Shown here: piece by piece, positions 20,605 through 26,834 of the stretch
Numbering within the stretch: the stretch's first letter is position 1
Layout of the letters: the number at the start of each line of letters is the position of its first letter
Virus record (IMG/VR): IMGVR_UViG_3300046003_006680
Coordinates: 1-29,088 of that record
DNA length: 29,088 nucleotides
DNA from: a virus
Reading direction: 5' to 3' (one strand)
Translations under genes and position numbers: made by a program
The notes under the pieces: generated by a model
Databases searched by the model: none
What the model was told of the DNA's origin: nothing
The model's input: only the letters and a program-made list of their open reading frames with translations

Positions 20605-20804
20605 ATTGTAGCGAATTTATCTTTTTTAGTCATTAATTTAACTTTACCAATCACTTCGTCAATTTGCATATCAACAAATCCTTGTGTCATAAACGGTCGT
20701 TTACCAGCTGCTTCTGCATTTGCTATTTCTTGCTTTAATGTATTTTTATACATTTCTAATCCTGTGATAATTGCATGTGATTCAAATCCATTTAACTTTG
20801 TCAT
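20601..20804 (-). CDS. Small helical phage protein, 67 residues
   Basis: Begins MTKLNGFESHAIITGLEMYK and continues NTLKQEIANAEAAGKRPFMT. A two-helix protein of a type frequent in phage small-gene regions. It lies behind a hairpin-spacer promoter and is coupled to the 27-residue ORF. Function unknown. Confidence 0.65.
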   Translation of the reverse strand: MTKLNGFESHAIITGLEMYKNTLKQEIANAEAAGKRPFMTQGFVDMQIDEVIGKVKLMTKKDKFATI

Positions 20805-20840
20805 AACTTTTTTCTTTTTTTTAATTTAAATTAATTTCTT

Positions 20841-20885
20841 TATTTATACTTTAATATACGAAAGCCCTTTTAATTAAGGGCTTCC
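20841..20885 (-). promoter_or_regulatory. Array promoter with hairpin spacer for 20804/20604 genes
   Basis: GGAAGC, 23 nt, TTCGTATATT, 3 nt, GTATAAATA. Confidence 0.75.
20862..20883 (-). terminator. Perfect hairpin in promoter spacer
   Basis: AAGCCCTT, 6-nt loop AATTAA, AAGGGCTT, then TCG. Nearly the same hairpin occurs at 26811-26832. Confidence 0.55.
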
Positions 20886-20899
20886 TTTATTTATTTTAA

Positions 20900-21253
20900 T
20901 TAATCTTCACTTGGGGTGAATTCGGAAGAACTTACTTCTTCATCATCTACACTTACAAATCCTTCAAGTACTGCCTCGACATGTTGTATTATTTCTCTAA
21001 TATCTACATCTACTCTACTTAATTCAATTCTATTATCATAATTTAATTCAAACTCAGCACTATCTAAATCAACTAAGTCATCACTATTATTATCTAATAT
21101 CGATTCCAATTTGCTAGATATATTACTAGCTAGTTCTTCTGTAAGTCCTCCTGTTTCAATTTGCTTAATCAATTCAATAACTTTATCAATATCAACTTGT
21201 GATGATAATGCCTTTGCTGCGTTTAATTGTTCAATTAAATTTTCTTTTTTCAT
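20900..21253 (-). CDS. Acidic protein, 117 residues
   Basis: Begins MKKENLIEQLNAAKALSSQV and has helices to about residue 55, then a very acidic second half (DNNSDDLVDLDSAEFELNYD, then VDDEEVSSSEFTPSED). No membrane segment. The acidic tail could be disordered or a binding surface. Family unknown. Confidence 0.65.
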   Translation of the reverse strand: MKKENLIEQLNAAKALSSQVDIDKVIELIKQIETGGLTEELASNISSKLESILDNNSDDLVDLDSAEFELNYDNRIELSRVDVDIREIIQHVEAVLEGFVSVDDEEVSSSEFTPSED

Positions 21254-21266
21254 AATTTTTCTTTTT

Positions 21267-21311
21267 TATTTATACTGTAATATACGAAATTTATTTTAAT
21301 TTTAATATTCC
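21267..21311 (-). promoter_or_regulatory. Array promoter for the 21253 gene
   Basis: GGAATATT, 23 nt, TTCGTATATT, 3 nt (ACA), GTATAAATA. The GGA box lies in the short untranslated stretch 21312-21359, where I see only an 8-codon ORF. Confidence 0.75.
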
Positions 21312-21359
21312 TTTATTTAACATTTCATTTAATCTTTTAATAGTATTGTGTATAGTATC

Positions 21360-21569
21360 TCATTCCCCTTCAGAAGCATTTTTAGCAAATTCTTCTAACG
21401 AATCAAATTCATTATCACAATATGCTTCATCAACAAACATAGCAGCATCAGTAATTAATATCTCTTCATCACTCATCAAATCCCAATTATCATAATCAAT
21501 TGAGTCTTCCTCAGCAAATCTATTATTAATTAATTCTAATTCTTTTTCTTTTACAAATTCTAATTTCAT
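21360..21569 (-). CDS. Acidic small protein, 69 residues
   Basis: Begins MKLEFVKEKELELINNRFAE and continues EDSIDYDNWDLMSDEEILIT. It ends EEFAKNASEGE. Strongly acidic and helical. Single-gene unit. Family unknown. Confidence 0.6.
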   Translation of the reverse strand: MKLEFVKEKELELINNRFAEEDSIDYDNWDLMSDEEILITDAAMFVDEAYCDNEFDSLEEFAKNASEGE

Positions 21570-21601
21570 AACTTTTCTTTTTTTATTTTTATTTATATTT
21601 A

Positions 21602-21646
21602 TATTTATACTTTAATATACGAAAAGGAGCTTATGCTCCTTCGTCC
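21602..21646 (-). promoter_or_regulatory. Array promoter with hairpin spacer and expanded TATAAA run
   Basis: GGACGAAG, 23 nt, TTCGTATATT, 3 nt, then GTATAAATA continuing as a TATAAA-type repeat for about three units before the A-rich leader. Confidence 0.75.
21624..21641 (-). terminator. Perfect hairpin in promoter spacer
   Basis: AAGGAGC-ATAA-GCTCCTT then TTCG on the minus strand. Confidence 0.55.
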
Positions 21647-21650
21647 TTTA

Positions 21651-21989
21651 TTATAATTCGTTATTTCTAAATAATAATTTCAATTCATTTTCTATTCCAT
21701 TAGTAATTAACTCTGCTTCTTTTTCTTCAATTAATTTATTCAAATCAATTCCTAATTCTAATAGTTGTGCTTTGAATTGTTTAAATGATGTATAATCTGA
21801 ATCAATATCTATTCCTAGAAATTTTACATTATCAATATCTATACCTAAATCCATATCAACAATTAATTTACCTAATTTATCTCTACTAATACAGGCCTGA
21901 TGTATTAATGTTAACTCAATTGCATCGTTGTTACCTAATTTTACTTCTGTTTGGAAGCCTACCATTAATGTTTTGCTTGTAATTTTCAT
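21651..21989 (-). CDS. Unknown protein, 112 residues
   Basis: Begins MKITSKTLMVGFQTEVKLGN and contains an Asp/Ile-rich centre (LIVDMDLGIDIDNVKFLGID) and a charged helical end. Probably soluble alpha/beta. One gene per promoter. Family unknown. Confidence 0.65.
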   Translation of the reverse strand: MKITSKTLMVGFQTEVKLGNNDAIELTLIHQACISRDKLGKLIVDMDLGIDIDNVKFLGIDIDSDYTSFKQFKAQLLELGIDLNKLIEEKEAELITNGIENELKLLFRNNEL

Positions 21990-22005
21990 AACTTTTTTCT
22001 TTTTT

Positions 22006-22050
22006 TATTTATACTATAATATACGAAATCTCTTTTACTTATTTTATTCC
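22006..22050 (-). promoter_or_regulatory. Array promoter for the 21989 gene
   Basis: GGAATAAA, 23 nt, TTCGTATATT, 3 nt (ATA), GTATAAATA. Confidence 0.75.
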
Positions 22051-22051
22051 T

Positions 22052-22360
22052 TTAATTAAAATTTTGTAATTTGCTACAAATTGTTTCCCAAAGTAACTCA
22101 TATTTTATCTCAAATTCCGTTGCTGGTGTGTCTTTAAAGCTTTCTCTTGTTATCTTTAATGACGATTTCCATTCAACATCGTTCATTATAGAATCGATCA
22201 GTTCCACCAACTCATTGTCTGATTTTCCTTTCAATATAGATTCCGAGTATCCCCAATCCTCTTCCATTTCTTCTATCGAGTCGTAATTTAATAATTCTTC
22301 TTGTAATCTTACATCTCTTTCAAACTGTAATTCTTTTAATGCTGATTCTTTAAATTTCAT
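22052..22360 (-). CDS. Acidic helical protein, 102 residues
   Basis: Begins MKFKESALKELQFERDVRLQ and continues EELLNYDSIEEMEEDWGYSE. All-helical, with a C-terminal ETICSKLQNFN. The start has the GATATG context. Family unknown. Confidence 0.65.
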   Translation of the reverse strand: MKFKESALKELQFERDVRLQEELLNYDSIEEMEEDWGYSESILKGKSDNELVELIDSIMNDVEWKSSLKITRESFKDTPATEFEIKYELLWETICSKLQNFN

Positions 22361-22373
22361 ATCTTATCTTTTT

Positions 22374-22418
22374 TATTTATACTATAATATACGAATTCTC
22401 TTTTATATCTCTTATTCC
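22374..22418 (-). promoter_or_regulatory. Array promoter for the 22360 gene
   Basis: GGAATAAG, 23 nt, TTCGTATATT, 3 nt (ATA), GTATAAATA. The GGA box overlaps the stop of the gene ending at 22412. Confidence 0.75.
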
Positions 22419-22561
22419 TTTATTAAGGTTAAAGTAGATGTCTTAACAATGTAGCGTCGAGTTTTATTTTGAATAGCACACGTTGTGTCGCTTTCTTTAT
22501 ACCACACCAACGTCCAAACACCTGAGTATGATAGGCATTTTACTTTGTCGCCTTGTTTCAT
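22412..22561 (-). CDS. Small beta-rich protein, 49 residues
   Basis: ATG 22561 to TAA 22412 encodes MKQGDKVKCLSYSGVWTLVW, then YKESDTTCAIQNKTRRYIVK and ends LTLIKE. The G-D-K-V-K-C opening and alternating hydrophobics suggest a single SH3/KOW-like barrel. It overlaps the upstream gene by ATGA. A similar opening is seen in the gene at 19884. Confidence 0.65.
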   Translation of the reverse strand: MKQGDKVKCLSYSGVWTLVWYKESDTTCAIQNKTRRYIVKTSTLTLIKE

Positions 22562-22803
22562 TTTTGTAGGTATTCTCTTTTATATCTATCTAAAACCATT
22601 TCTTGAGCTTGTTTATTTGCTTCTAATTCCATGTTTGGTTTAATTTGCATTTCTGCCATTATTTCTACTAAAACACCCCATGTTCGTCTTGATAGTGTTG
22701 TGTATCGATGATCAGCACCAAAATTGTCGTTGTACTGTTGTAGATCTAAATAAGCTACTGCTTCTTTATTTTGTAGTAATTCAATAATATCTTTCTTTTT
22801 CAT
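22558..22803 (-). CDS. Unknown helical protein, 81 residues
   Basis: Begins MKKKDIIELLQNKEAVAYLD and contains YNDNFGADHRYTTLSRRTWG, then a helix ending DRYKREYLQK. Soluble. First gene of a two-gene unit. Family unknown. Confidence 0.65.
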   Translation of the reverse strand: MKKKDIIELLQNKEAVAYLDLQQYNDNFGADHRYTTLSRRTWGVLVEIMAEMQIKPNMELEANKQAQEMVLDRYKREYLQK

Positions 22804-22809
22804 AACCTT

Positions 22810-22854
22810 TATTTATACTATAATATACGAATTCTATTTTAATACTTTTAGTCC
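22810..22854 (-). promoter_or_regulatory. Array promoter for 22803/22561 genes
   Basis: GGACTAAA, 23 nt, TTCGTATATT, 3 nt, GTATAAATA. The leader ends AAAGGTTATG. Confidence 0.75.
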
Positions 22855-23048
22855 TCTAATTCTTCTATAAATTTAACTCCAATAATTTTTTCTGATTTAA
22901 AATCAACTTCTTCACTTATTTGTTCTCCATCATCTGCTTCTGCACCGGAAAATATCAATTCTTTTGCTTCTTCCTTTGAGTTCGCTTCAACAACATATTG
23001 AATAGTTTTTGTTGCTTTTACTTTTGTTGTAATTCTAAATACTTTCAT
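22848..23048 (-). CDS. Small protein resembling DpnD/PcfM-type domain
   Basis: This 66-residue protein begins MKVFRITTKVKATKTIQYVV, then EANSKEEAKELIFSGAEADD. The strand, V-x-A-x-S-x-E-E-A, helix pattern is shared with DpnD/PcfM-like small domains of phages and mobile elements, whose role is unclear. It ends IEELED, whose codons carry the next GGA box. Confidence 0.6.
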   Translation of the reverse strand: MKVFRITTKVKATKTIQYVVEANSKEEAKELIFSGAEADDGEQISEEVDFKSEKIIGVKFIEELED

Positions 23049-23060
23049 AACTTTTTTCTT

Positions 23061-23105
23061 TATTTATACTATAATATACGAAAGAGCTTCTGTTAAAGCT
23101 CTTCC
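23061..23105 (-). promoter_or_regulatory. Array promoter with hairpin spacer for the 23048 gene
   Basis: GGAAGAGC, 23 nt, TTCGTATATT, 3 nt, GTATAAATA. Confidence 0.75.
23082..23103 (-). terminator. Perfect hairpin in promoter spacer
   Basis: AAGAGCTT, 6-nt loop, AAGCTCTT then TCG. The end of the gene finishing at 23093 runs through it. Confidence 0.5.
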
Positions 23106-23344
23106 TTTATTTCTTTAAGATAATCTCTAATTTCCACTGCATTCTCGTAATCTTCTACATCTGGAAGTAATGAGTATTCTAGCATGTCCTGTAACAATGC
23201 TGCAAAGTCTCCATTATGTTTATATTCAAGTTGGTTTTGCAAAAATAGTTTTTGTTCCCAGGGAATATTTGAGTTGTATATTTCCGGGTGCATTTTACCT
23301 TTCCATAATAATTTAACTGCTTCATCCATATTAAATCCCTTCAT
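23093..23344 (-). CDS. Unknown helical protein, 83 residues
   Basis: Begins MKGFNMDEAVKLLWKGKMHP and continues EIYNSNIPWEQKLFLQNQLE. An in-frame ATG five codons later (MDEAV) would avoid the 14-nt overlap with the upstream gene and is an equally good start. Helical and acidic at the C-terminus. Confidence 0.65.
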   Translation of the reverse strand: MKGFNMDEAVKLLWKGKMHPEIYNSNIPWEQKLFLQNQLEYKHNGDFAALLQDMLEYSLLPDVEDYENAVEIRDYLKEIKEEL

Positions 23345-23747
23345 TAATTGCTACTTTTAAATCAACTACTGGTCCACCATCCGAAACTAGCCAAATGTTA
23401 TCTTTAGTAAAGCAATAAATAAATTCTTCACATGATTGATAGATACAATTAAATAAATTAGGAACATCTTGATTTATTTGTTGATCAAATGGTTCACCTC
23501 TATCACGGTGATATGCAACTACAACACCCTTTTCAGGTTGAGCAAAGCTATGTTCACCTGTTGGATTTACATTTTCTGCTATGTATGAAATGCTCCCTAA
23601 TGCTATTAATTGTTCTACTTTTGAACGATTAGTGTAGTGTTTCTGTAATACTGCTCCAACACCATCTATCATACCATCAAAATGGCAATAAATTGATGTA
23701 GTTGTTCCGTCTTGGTTTTCAATTCCTATTCTACTTCTTGTTGACAT
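23331..23747 (-). CDS. Conserved phage protein 'MSTRSRIGI', 138 residues
   Basis: Begins MSTRSRIGIENQDGTTTSIY, then CHFDGMIDGVGAVLQKHYTN, and later VVAYHRDRGEPFDQQINQDV. The M-S-T-R-S-R-I start, Y-C-H-x-D-G and G-V-G-x-x-L-x-x-H-Y motifs are shared by an unknown protein widespread in phages and plasmids of several phyla. Conserved Cys, His and Asp suggest a catalytic or metal site, but no activity is known to me. Confidence 0.75.
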   Translation of the reverse strand: MSTRSRIGIENQDGTTTSIYCHFDGMIDGVGAVLQKHYTNRSKVEQLIALGSISYIAENVNPTGEHSFAQPEKGVVVAYHRDRGEPFDQQINQDVPNLFNCIYQSCEEFIYCFTKDNIWLVSDGGPVVDLKVAINEGI

Positions 23748-23756
23748 AACTTTTCT

Positions 23757-23801
23757 TTTTATATAATTAATATACGAAATTTATTTTACTTAAACTTGTC
23801 C
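23757..23801 (-). promoter_or_regulatory. Array promoter for 23747/23344 genes
   Basis: GGACAAGT, 23 nt, TTCGTATATT, then AATTATATAAAAAG: the G of the GTATAA box is replaced. Confidence 0.7.
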
Positions 23802-24190
23802 ACTAGTTCTTTAATAAACTCTCTTACATTATTACCATCATCAATTCCATTTAATATAATTTCTTTATGTATATTTCTATAAAGATCATGTGTAGCTGTA
23901 ATTGATATATCATAAGTCACAACATTATTGTATACTATGTTGAATAATACATCTTTTTGTCTGAGTATTTCTTTTAATTGGGTGAATTCCTTGAATAATT
24001 CCTCTTCTTCTTTTTTAAGTTGTTTTATTTGTTGGTCTTTTTCAAGTAATTTATTTGTTAATTCCAACAACTCTTCCTTTCCTTCAAATTCATCAAATGT
24101 AGATTGGATTTGTTTTGTTTTTTCTTCTTTTATTAAATTATATGCTTCATCACATATAACATCAATTTCAAACTGTCTTAATTTTTTCAT
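23786..24190 (-). CDS. Coiled-coil protein, 134 residues
   Basis: Begins MKKLRQFEIDVICDEAYNLI. Residues about 22-75 form a long charged coiled coil (NKLLEKDQQIKQLKKEEEEL). The C-terminal part is mixed. Probably oligomeric. Single-gene unit. Family unknown. Confidence 0.65.
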   Translation of the reverse strand: MKKLRQFEIDVICDEAYNLIKEEKTKQIQSTFDEFEGKEELLELTNKLLEKDQQIKQLKKEEEELFKEFTQLKEILRQKDVLFNIVYNNVVTYDISITATHDLYRNIHKEIILNGIDDGNNVREFIKELVDKFK

Positions 24191-24208
24191 AACTTTTTTT
24201 CTTTTTTT

Positions 24209-24253
24209 AATTTATACTGTAATATACGAAATCTATTTTATATCTCTTATTCC
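24209..24253 (-). promoter_or_regulatory. Array promoter for the coiled-coil gene
   Basis: GGAATAAG, 23 nt, TTCGTATATT, 3 nt (ACA), GTATAAATT. Confidence 0.75.
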
Positions 24254-24634
24254 TTCATTTAATTTATCAATACATTCTAAGCCGAATTCATTTCTGACAT
24301 TATAATATCTAGGCCAAGTTGACATAAGTGTATTAATTATTTCTTGATCTTGAATAACTTCTCTATTTGTTGTGTATTGTTTGTATTCATTTGTTGATTT
24401 TAGAAAACGTGCACTTTTATATGTTAATTTCCAATATTCTTCAGTTAATTCTTTATTAGCTGCAGCTTGTAGTACACTATACACAACATTATCAATTATC
24501 ACTGAAAAATCTAAGTGATATTTGTAATGAATAGGATTGTTTTTAAAGCAGTGTCTTTCTGTTAATATAGGAATTTCATCTGCTGTGTTAGCTACATATA
24601 TGTCTTCTATCGGATTTGGATTTGGAATGCTCAT
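24233..24634 (-). CDS. Unknown protein, 133 residues
   Basis: Begins MSIPNPNPIEDIYVANTADE and contains HYKYHLDFSVIIDNVVYSVL, then helices around TWPRYYNVRNEFGLECIDKL. It ends with TAG inside the promoter spacer of the next gene. Soluble alpha/beta. Family unknown. Confidence 0.65.
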   Translation of the reverse strand: MSIPNPNPIEDIYVANTADEIPILTERHCFKNNPIHYKYHLDFSVIIDNVVYSVLQAAANKELTEEYWKLTYKSARFLKSTNEYKQYTTNREVIQDQEIINTLMSTWPRYYNVRNEFGLECIDKLNEGIRDIK

Positions 24635-24650
24635 AACTTTTTTCTTTTTT

Positions 24651-24695
24651 TATTTATACTGTAATATACGAAAATTAATCTTCTAATTCAATTCC
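24651..24695 (-). promoter_or_regulatory. Array promoter for the 24634 gene
   Basis: GGAATTGA, 23 nt, TTCGTATATT, 3 nt (ACA), GTATAAATA. The GGA box and spacer are within the last codons of the upstream 38-residue gene. Confidence 0.75.
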
Positions 24696-24791
24696 TTGTT
24701 CACTTAAAAATTCAACATACGACATCATATCTTCCGGATGTGCTGTGGATTGATATTTTTCCCATGCTTCTCTTAATTCCTTTTCTGTCAT
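24675..24791 (-). CDS. Small acidic protein, 38 residues
   Basis: ATG 24791 to TAA 24675 encodes MTEKELREAWEKYQSTAHPE, then DMMSYVEFLSEQGIELED. A helix-turn-helix-like pair of amphipathic helices, too short to assign. It starts six bases after the upstream stop, and its stop ends at the TTCG box. Confidence 0.6.
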   Translation of the reverse strand: MTEKELREAWEKYQSTAHPEDMMSYVEFLSEQGIELED

Positions 24792-24797
24792 TGTTTT

Positions 24798-25034
24798 TTA
24801 TTTTACTATGTTTATAGCTTGTTCAATTTTGTCAAATAATAGTTTTAGTTCATCAATATCATTAATAGCCCATTGTTCTGTTTTCAATACAAAAAATGCT
24901 CCATCTGTATTTGAAATACCTAAATCTGATGTACATTCAACTGTAAGTAACTCTATTCCACCCATATCCGTTGATGCACAATGCTCTTCTTGAGTGAACT
25001 CAAATGTAACTTTTTCTAATTTAACTTCTGACAT
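24798..25034 (-). CDS. Unknown beta-rich protein, 78 residues
   Basis: Begins MSEVKLEKVTFEFTQEEHCA and continues STDMGGIELLTVECTSDLGI, then a C-terminal helix. Probably a small beta sheet plus helix. First gene of a two-gene unit. Confidence 0.65.
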   Translation of the reverse strand: MSEVKLEKVTFEFTQEEHCASTDMGGIELLTVECTSDLGISNTDGAFFVLKTEQWAINDIDELKLLFDKIEQAINIVK

Positions 25035-25046
25035 AATTTCTTTCTT

Positions 25047-25091
25047 TATTTATACTATAATATACGAAATTTCTTTTATATTTTCTATTCC
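25047..25091 (-). promoter_or_regulatory. Array promoter for 25034/24791 genes
   Basis: GGAATAGA, 23 nt, TTCGTATATT, 3 nt (ATA), GTATAAATA. Confidence 0.75.
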
Positions 25092-25507
25092 CTATCTTCA
25101 ACTGTAAAACAATCTCCATCTACTTTAGGCCCATTATCAATTACTGTTTCAAATTTAATTTTTCCATTTAAAAAACGACTAACTGTTAAAGTCTCTATAT
25201 TTGTATCGTTTTCGCAATTCGTTTTCAATTCAATAAATTGTTTTTTATTTGATAACGAACCTCCTAAATACCCAACTCCATCATATGATTTTATTCTATA
25301 TGACCCGTATGGTTTTTTCAATTCAGTAATTTTCCAATCTTTATCAGTTAATAGATCCAATCGTTTTTCTCTATTTTTAATTGTTGCTGAGTAATGGTAT
25401 CCACAGTTACCACAGTTTACATACTCTTCTCCTGTTTTGTAATAAAAGTCATCCATTGCCTCTAATTTACAATTCGGGCATTCAATATAGTCTAATACAC
25501 TTCCCAT
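25085..25507 (-). CDS. Zinc-ribbon protein, 140 residues
   Basis: Begins MGSVLDYIECPNCKLEAMDD, then FYYKTGEEYVNCGNCGYHYS. The two CxxC pairs at residues about 10-13 and 32-35 form a zinc-ribbon knuckle pair. The rest is beta-rich with YGSYRIKSYDGVGYLGGSLS. Such proteins may bind nucleic acid, but the metal site alone does not show it. No promoter stands directly upstream, so it depends on the unit starting at 26516 or on the internal promoter at 25915-25959. Confidence 0.7.
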   Translation of the reverse strand: MGSVLDYIECPNCKLEAMDDFYYKTGEEYVNCGNCGYHYSATIKNREKRLDLLTDKDWKITELKKPYGSYRIKSYDGVGYLGGSLSNKKQFIELKTNCENDTNIETLTVSRFLNGKIKFETVIDNGPKVDGDCFTVEDRE

Positions 25508-25513
25508 TTTATT

Positions 25514-25617
25514 TAATTTATTGTTTCTATTCCTAAATTGAGCAAGAACAATGTCATATACATTTCAAATCTTGCCATTTCAATTTCCTCTACTTGTTGT
25601 TTAGCTGACTTTCTCAT
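25514..25617 (-). other. Two overlapping tiny ORFs (20 and 14 codons), possibly one frameshifted gene
   Basis: ATG 25617 (ATGA overlap with the upstream stop) encodes MRKSAKQQVEEIEMARFEMI and stops at 25555. A second ATG overlaps that stop and encodes MTLFLLNLGIETIN to 25514. A single-base change of frame would join them into a helix-plus-hydrophobic peptide. They may be a coupled pair, a decayed gene or chance. Confidence 0.3.
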
Positions 25618-26516
25618 TGTAGTCCTTCAATAAAAAATGATAAAATTCTTTCATCGTCATCCTCTAAAATAGTATCATCTAGCGCTTCAAATATTAGTGA
25701 TAGTGTTGAGGCACGATCGATTTTTCCTATTAATTTAAAATGTACTTCCTTAAAATCTTTAAACGATCTTACTTCACTTTCAACATCATCTATATTATCA
25801 CACCCTTTAATATAATCCAATGAATAAAATTCTGCTTGTGAATATTCCATTTTGAAATATTCTATTAATTCCTGTTTACCTTTTTCAAAATCAAATTTCA
25901 TAACTTTTTCTTTTTTTATTTCATCTAATATACGAACTTTTTCTAAATTTTCTCGTTCCTCAAGTAAATATTTTATTTTATCTATTGATTGAGACATAAT
26001 TAATTGGTGTAGCATTTGATCTTCCATTCCAATACTCTCTAGCAATTGTTGTGTTGTTTCTCCATCATTACATCCATTCCCTTCTCCACAATTACATTCA
26101 CATTCTCTATTTAGATTCTTTATGTCAGGGTACATTTCTGTAAGATATCCTTTTTCCATTACAACATTAAATTCCTCTATACTATTTTTTATTTGCTGTT
26201 CAGTTAAACCATTGTATCTATTACTATAAGTTTTATATCCAATCAAAAACTCAATTGTACCTAAATTAATAAAATCAGGTATGTGTTTTTTAACTTCCCA
26301 TACACCATATTTTGGATTAGATAAAAATCCGGTTCGTTTCAAATAGGCCTTGTATGTGTGTGTTCTATAATTTGGATTTTTATTCCATCTTTTCCACTGT
26401 GTTGAATCTTCTTGATTACCTACACTTGCAATTAATTCTTTTGTTGTAAATGTTTCACCTCTTGGTGTGTCATTAACAAACGTTTTTACTGCTTGAAATA
26501 AATTCTTTTTTTTCAT
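25614..26516 (-). CDS. 300-residue ORF, apparent fusion of two genes through an internal promoter
   Basis: Residues 1-205 begin MKKKNLFQAVKTFVNDTPRG. A winged-helix-like segment follows (FTTKELIASVG, then YLKRTGFLSNPKYGVWEVKK), with a Cys cluster near residues 138-148 (CECNCGEGNGC). Residues 206-300 begin MKFDFEKGKQELIEYFKMEY and look like a separate array protein. The join, NLEKVRILDEIKKEKV, is encoded by a full array element (GGAACG, TTCGTATATT, TGAAATAA, A-rich leader, GTTATG). So the second part can be made alone from ATG 25901, or the whole can be made as one chain. The N-terminal domain may bind DNA. Function unknown. Confidence 0.7.
   Translation of the reverse strand: MKKKNLFQAVKTFVNDTPRGETFTTKELIASVGNQEDSTQWKRWNKNPNYRTHTYKAYLKRTGFLSNPKYGVWEVKKHIPDFINLGTIEFLIGYKTYSNRYNGLTEQQIKNSIEEFNVVMEKGYLTEMYPDIKNLNRECECNCGEGNGCNDGETTQQLLESIGMEDQMLHQLIMSQSIDKIKYLLEERENLEKVRILDEIKKEKVMKFDFEKGKQELIEYFKMEYSQAEFYSLDYIKGCDNIDDVESEVRSFKDFKEVHFKLIGKIDRASTLSLIFEALDDTILEDDDERILSFFIEGLQ
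25915..25959 (-). promoter_or_regulatory. In-frame internal array promoter inside a coding region
   Basis: GGAACG, 23 nt, TTCGTATATT, 3 nt (AGA), TGAAATAA in place of TATAAATA, then the usual A-rich leader and GTTATG at 25901. All of it is translated in the 300-residue ORF. The altered TATA box may weaken it. Confidence 0.6.
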
Positions 26517-26528
26517 AACTTTTTTTCT

Positions 26529-26573
26529 TTTTATACAATTAATATACGAAAGCTTTTTTAAATTTCTTTGTCC
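26529..26573 (-). promoter_or_regulatory. Array promoter for the 26516 ORF
   Basis: GGACAAAG, 23 nt, TTCGTATATT, 4 nt (AATT), GTATAAAAAG. Confidence 0.7.
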
Positions 26574-26582
26574 TTATTTAAT

Positions 26583-26777
26583 TTATTTTTTATTTAGAAA
26601 TTCATTGATACATTCTAATTCCGATTCTTCCAGATTATTAAATGTACTATTTCGAAATTCATCATATAGTCTAAGTGCTTTGTCCCACAAAACATCTAAT
26701 TCTCTATTGTTTTGTTCTAATTGAGCAGCAATACAAAATACTCCATAATTGTTGTTTGATAATCTATTTTCTTTCAT
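26583..26777 (-). CDS. Small helical protein, 64 residues
   Basis: Begins MKENRLSNNNYGVFCIAAQL and continues EQNNRELDVLWDKALRLYDE. Two amphipathic helices, ending INEFLNKK. Single-gene unit. Family unknown. Confidence 0.6.
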   Translation of the reverse strand: MKENRLSNNNYGVFCIAAQLEQNNRELDVLWDKALRLYDEFRNSTFNNLEESELECINEFLNKK

Positions 26778-26789
26778 AACTTTCCTTTT

Positions 26790-26834
26790 TATTTATACTA
26801 CAATATACGAAAGCCCTTTTACTTAAGGGCTTCC
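26790..26834 (-). promoter_or_regulatory. Array promoter with hairpin spacer for the 26777 gene
   Basis: GGAAGC, 23 nt, TTCGTATATT, 3 nt (GTA), GTATAAATA-like box (AGTATAAATA). Confidence 0.75.
26811..26832 (-). terminator. Perfect hairpin in promoter spacer
   Basis: AAGCCCTT, loop AAGTAA, AAGGGCTT then TCG. The TAA stop of the 250-residue gene lies in the loop. Confidence 0.55.

Noticed and set aside
21312-21359. 8-codon ORF (MRYYTQYY) overlapping the stop at 21360
   Set aside because: Too short to support as a gene despite the ATGA overlap.
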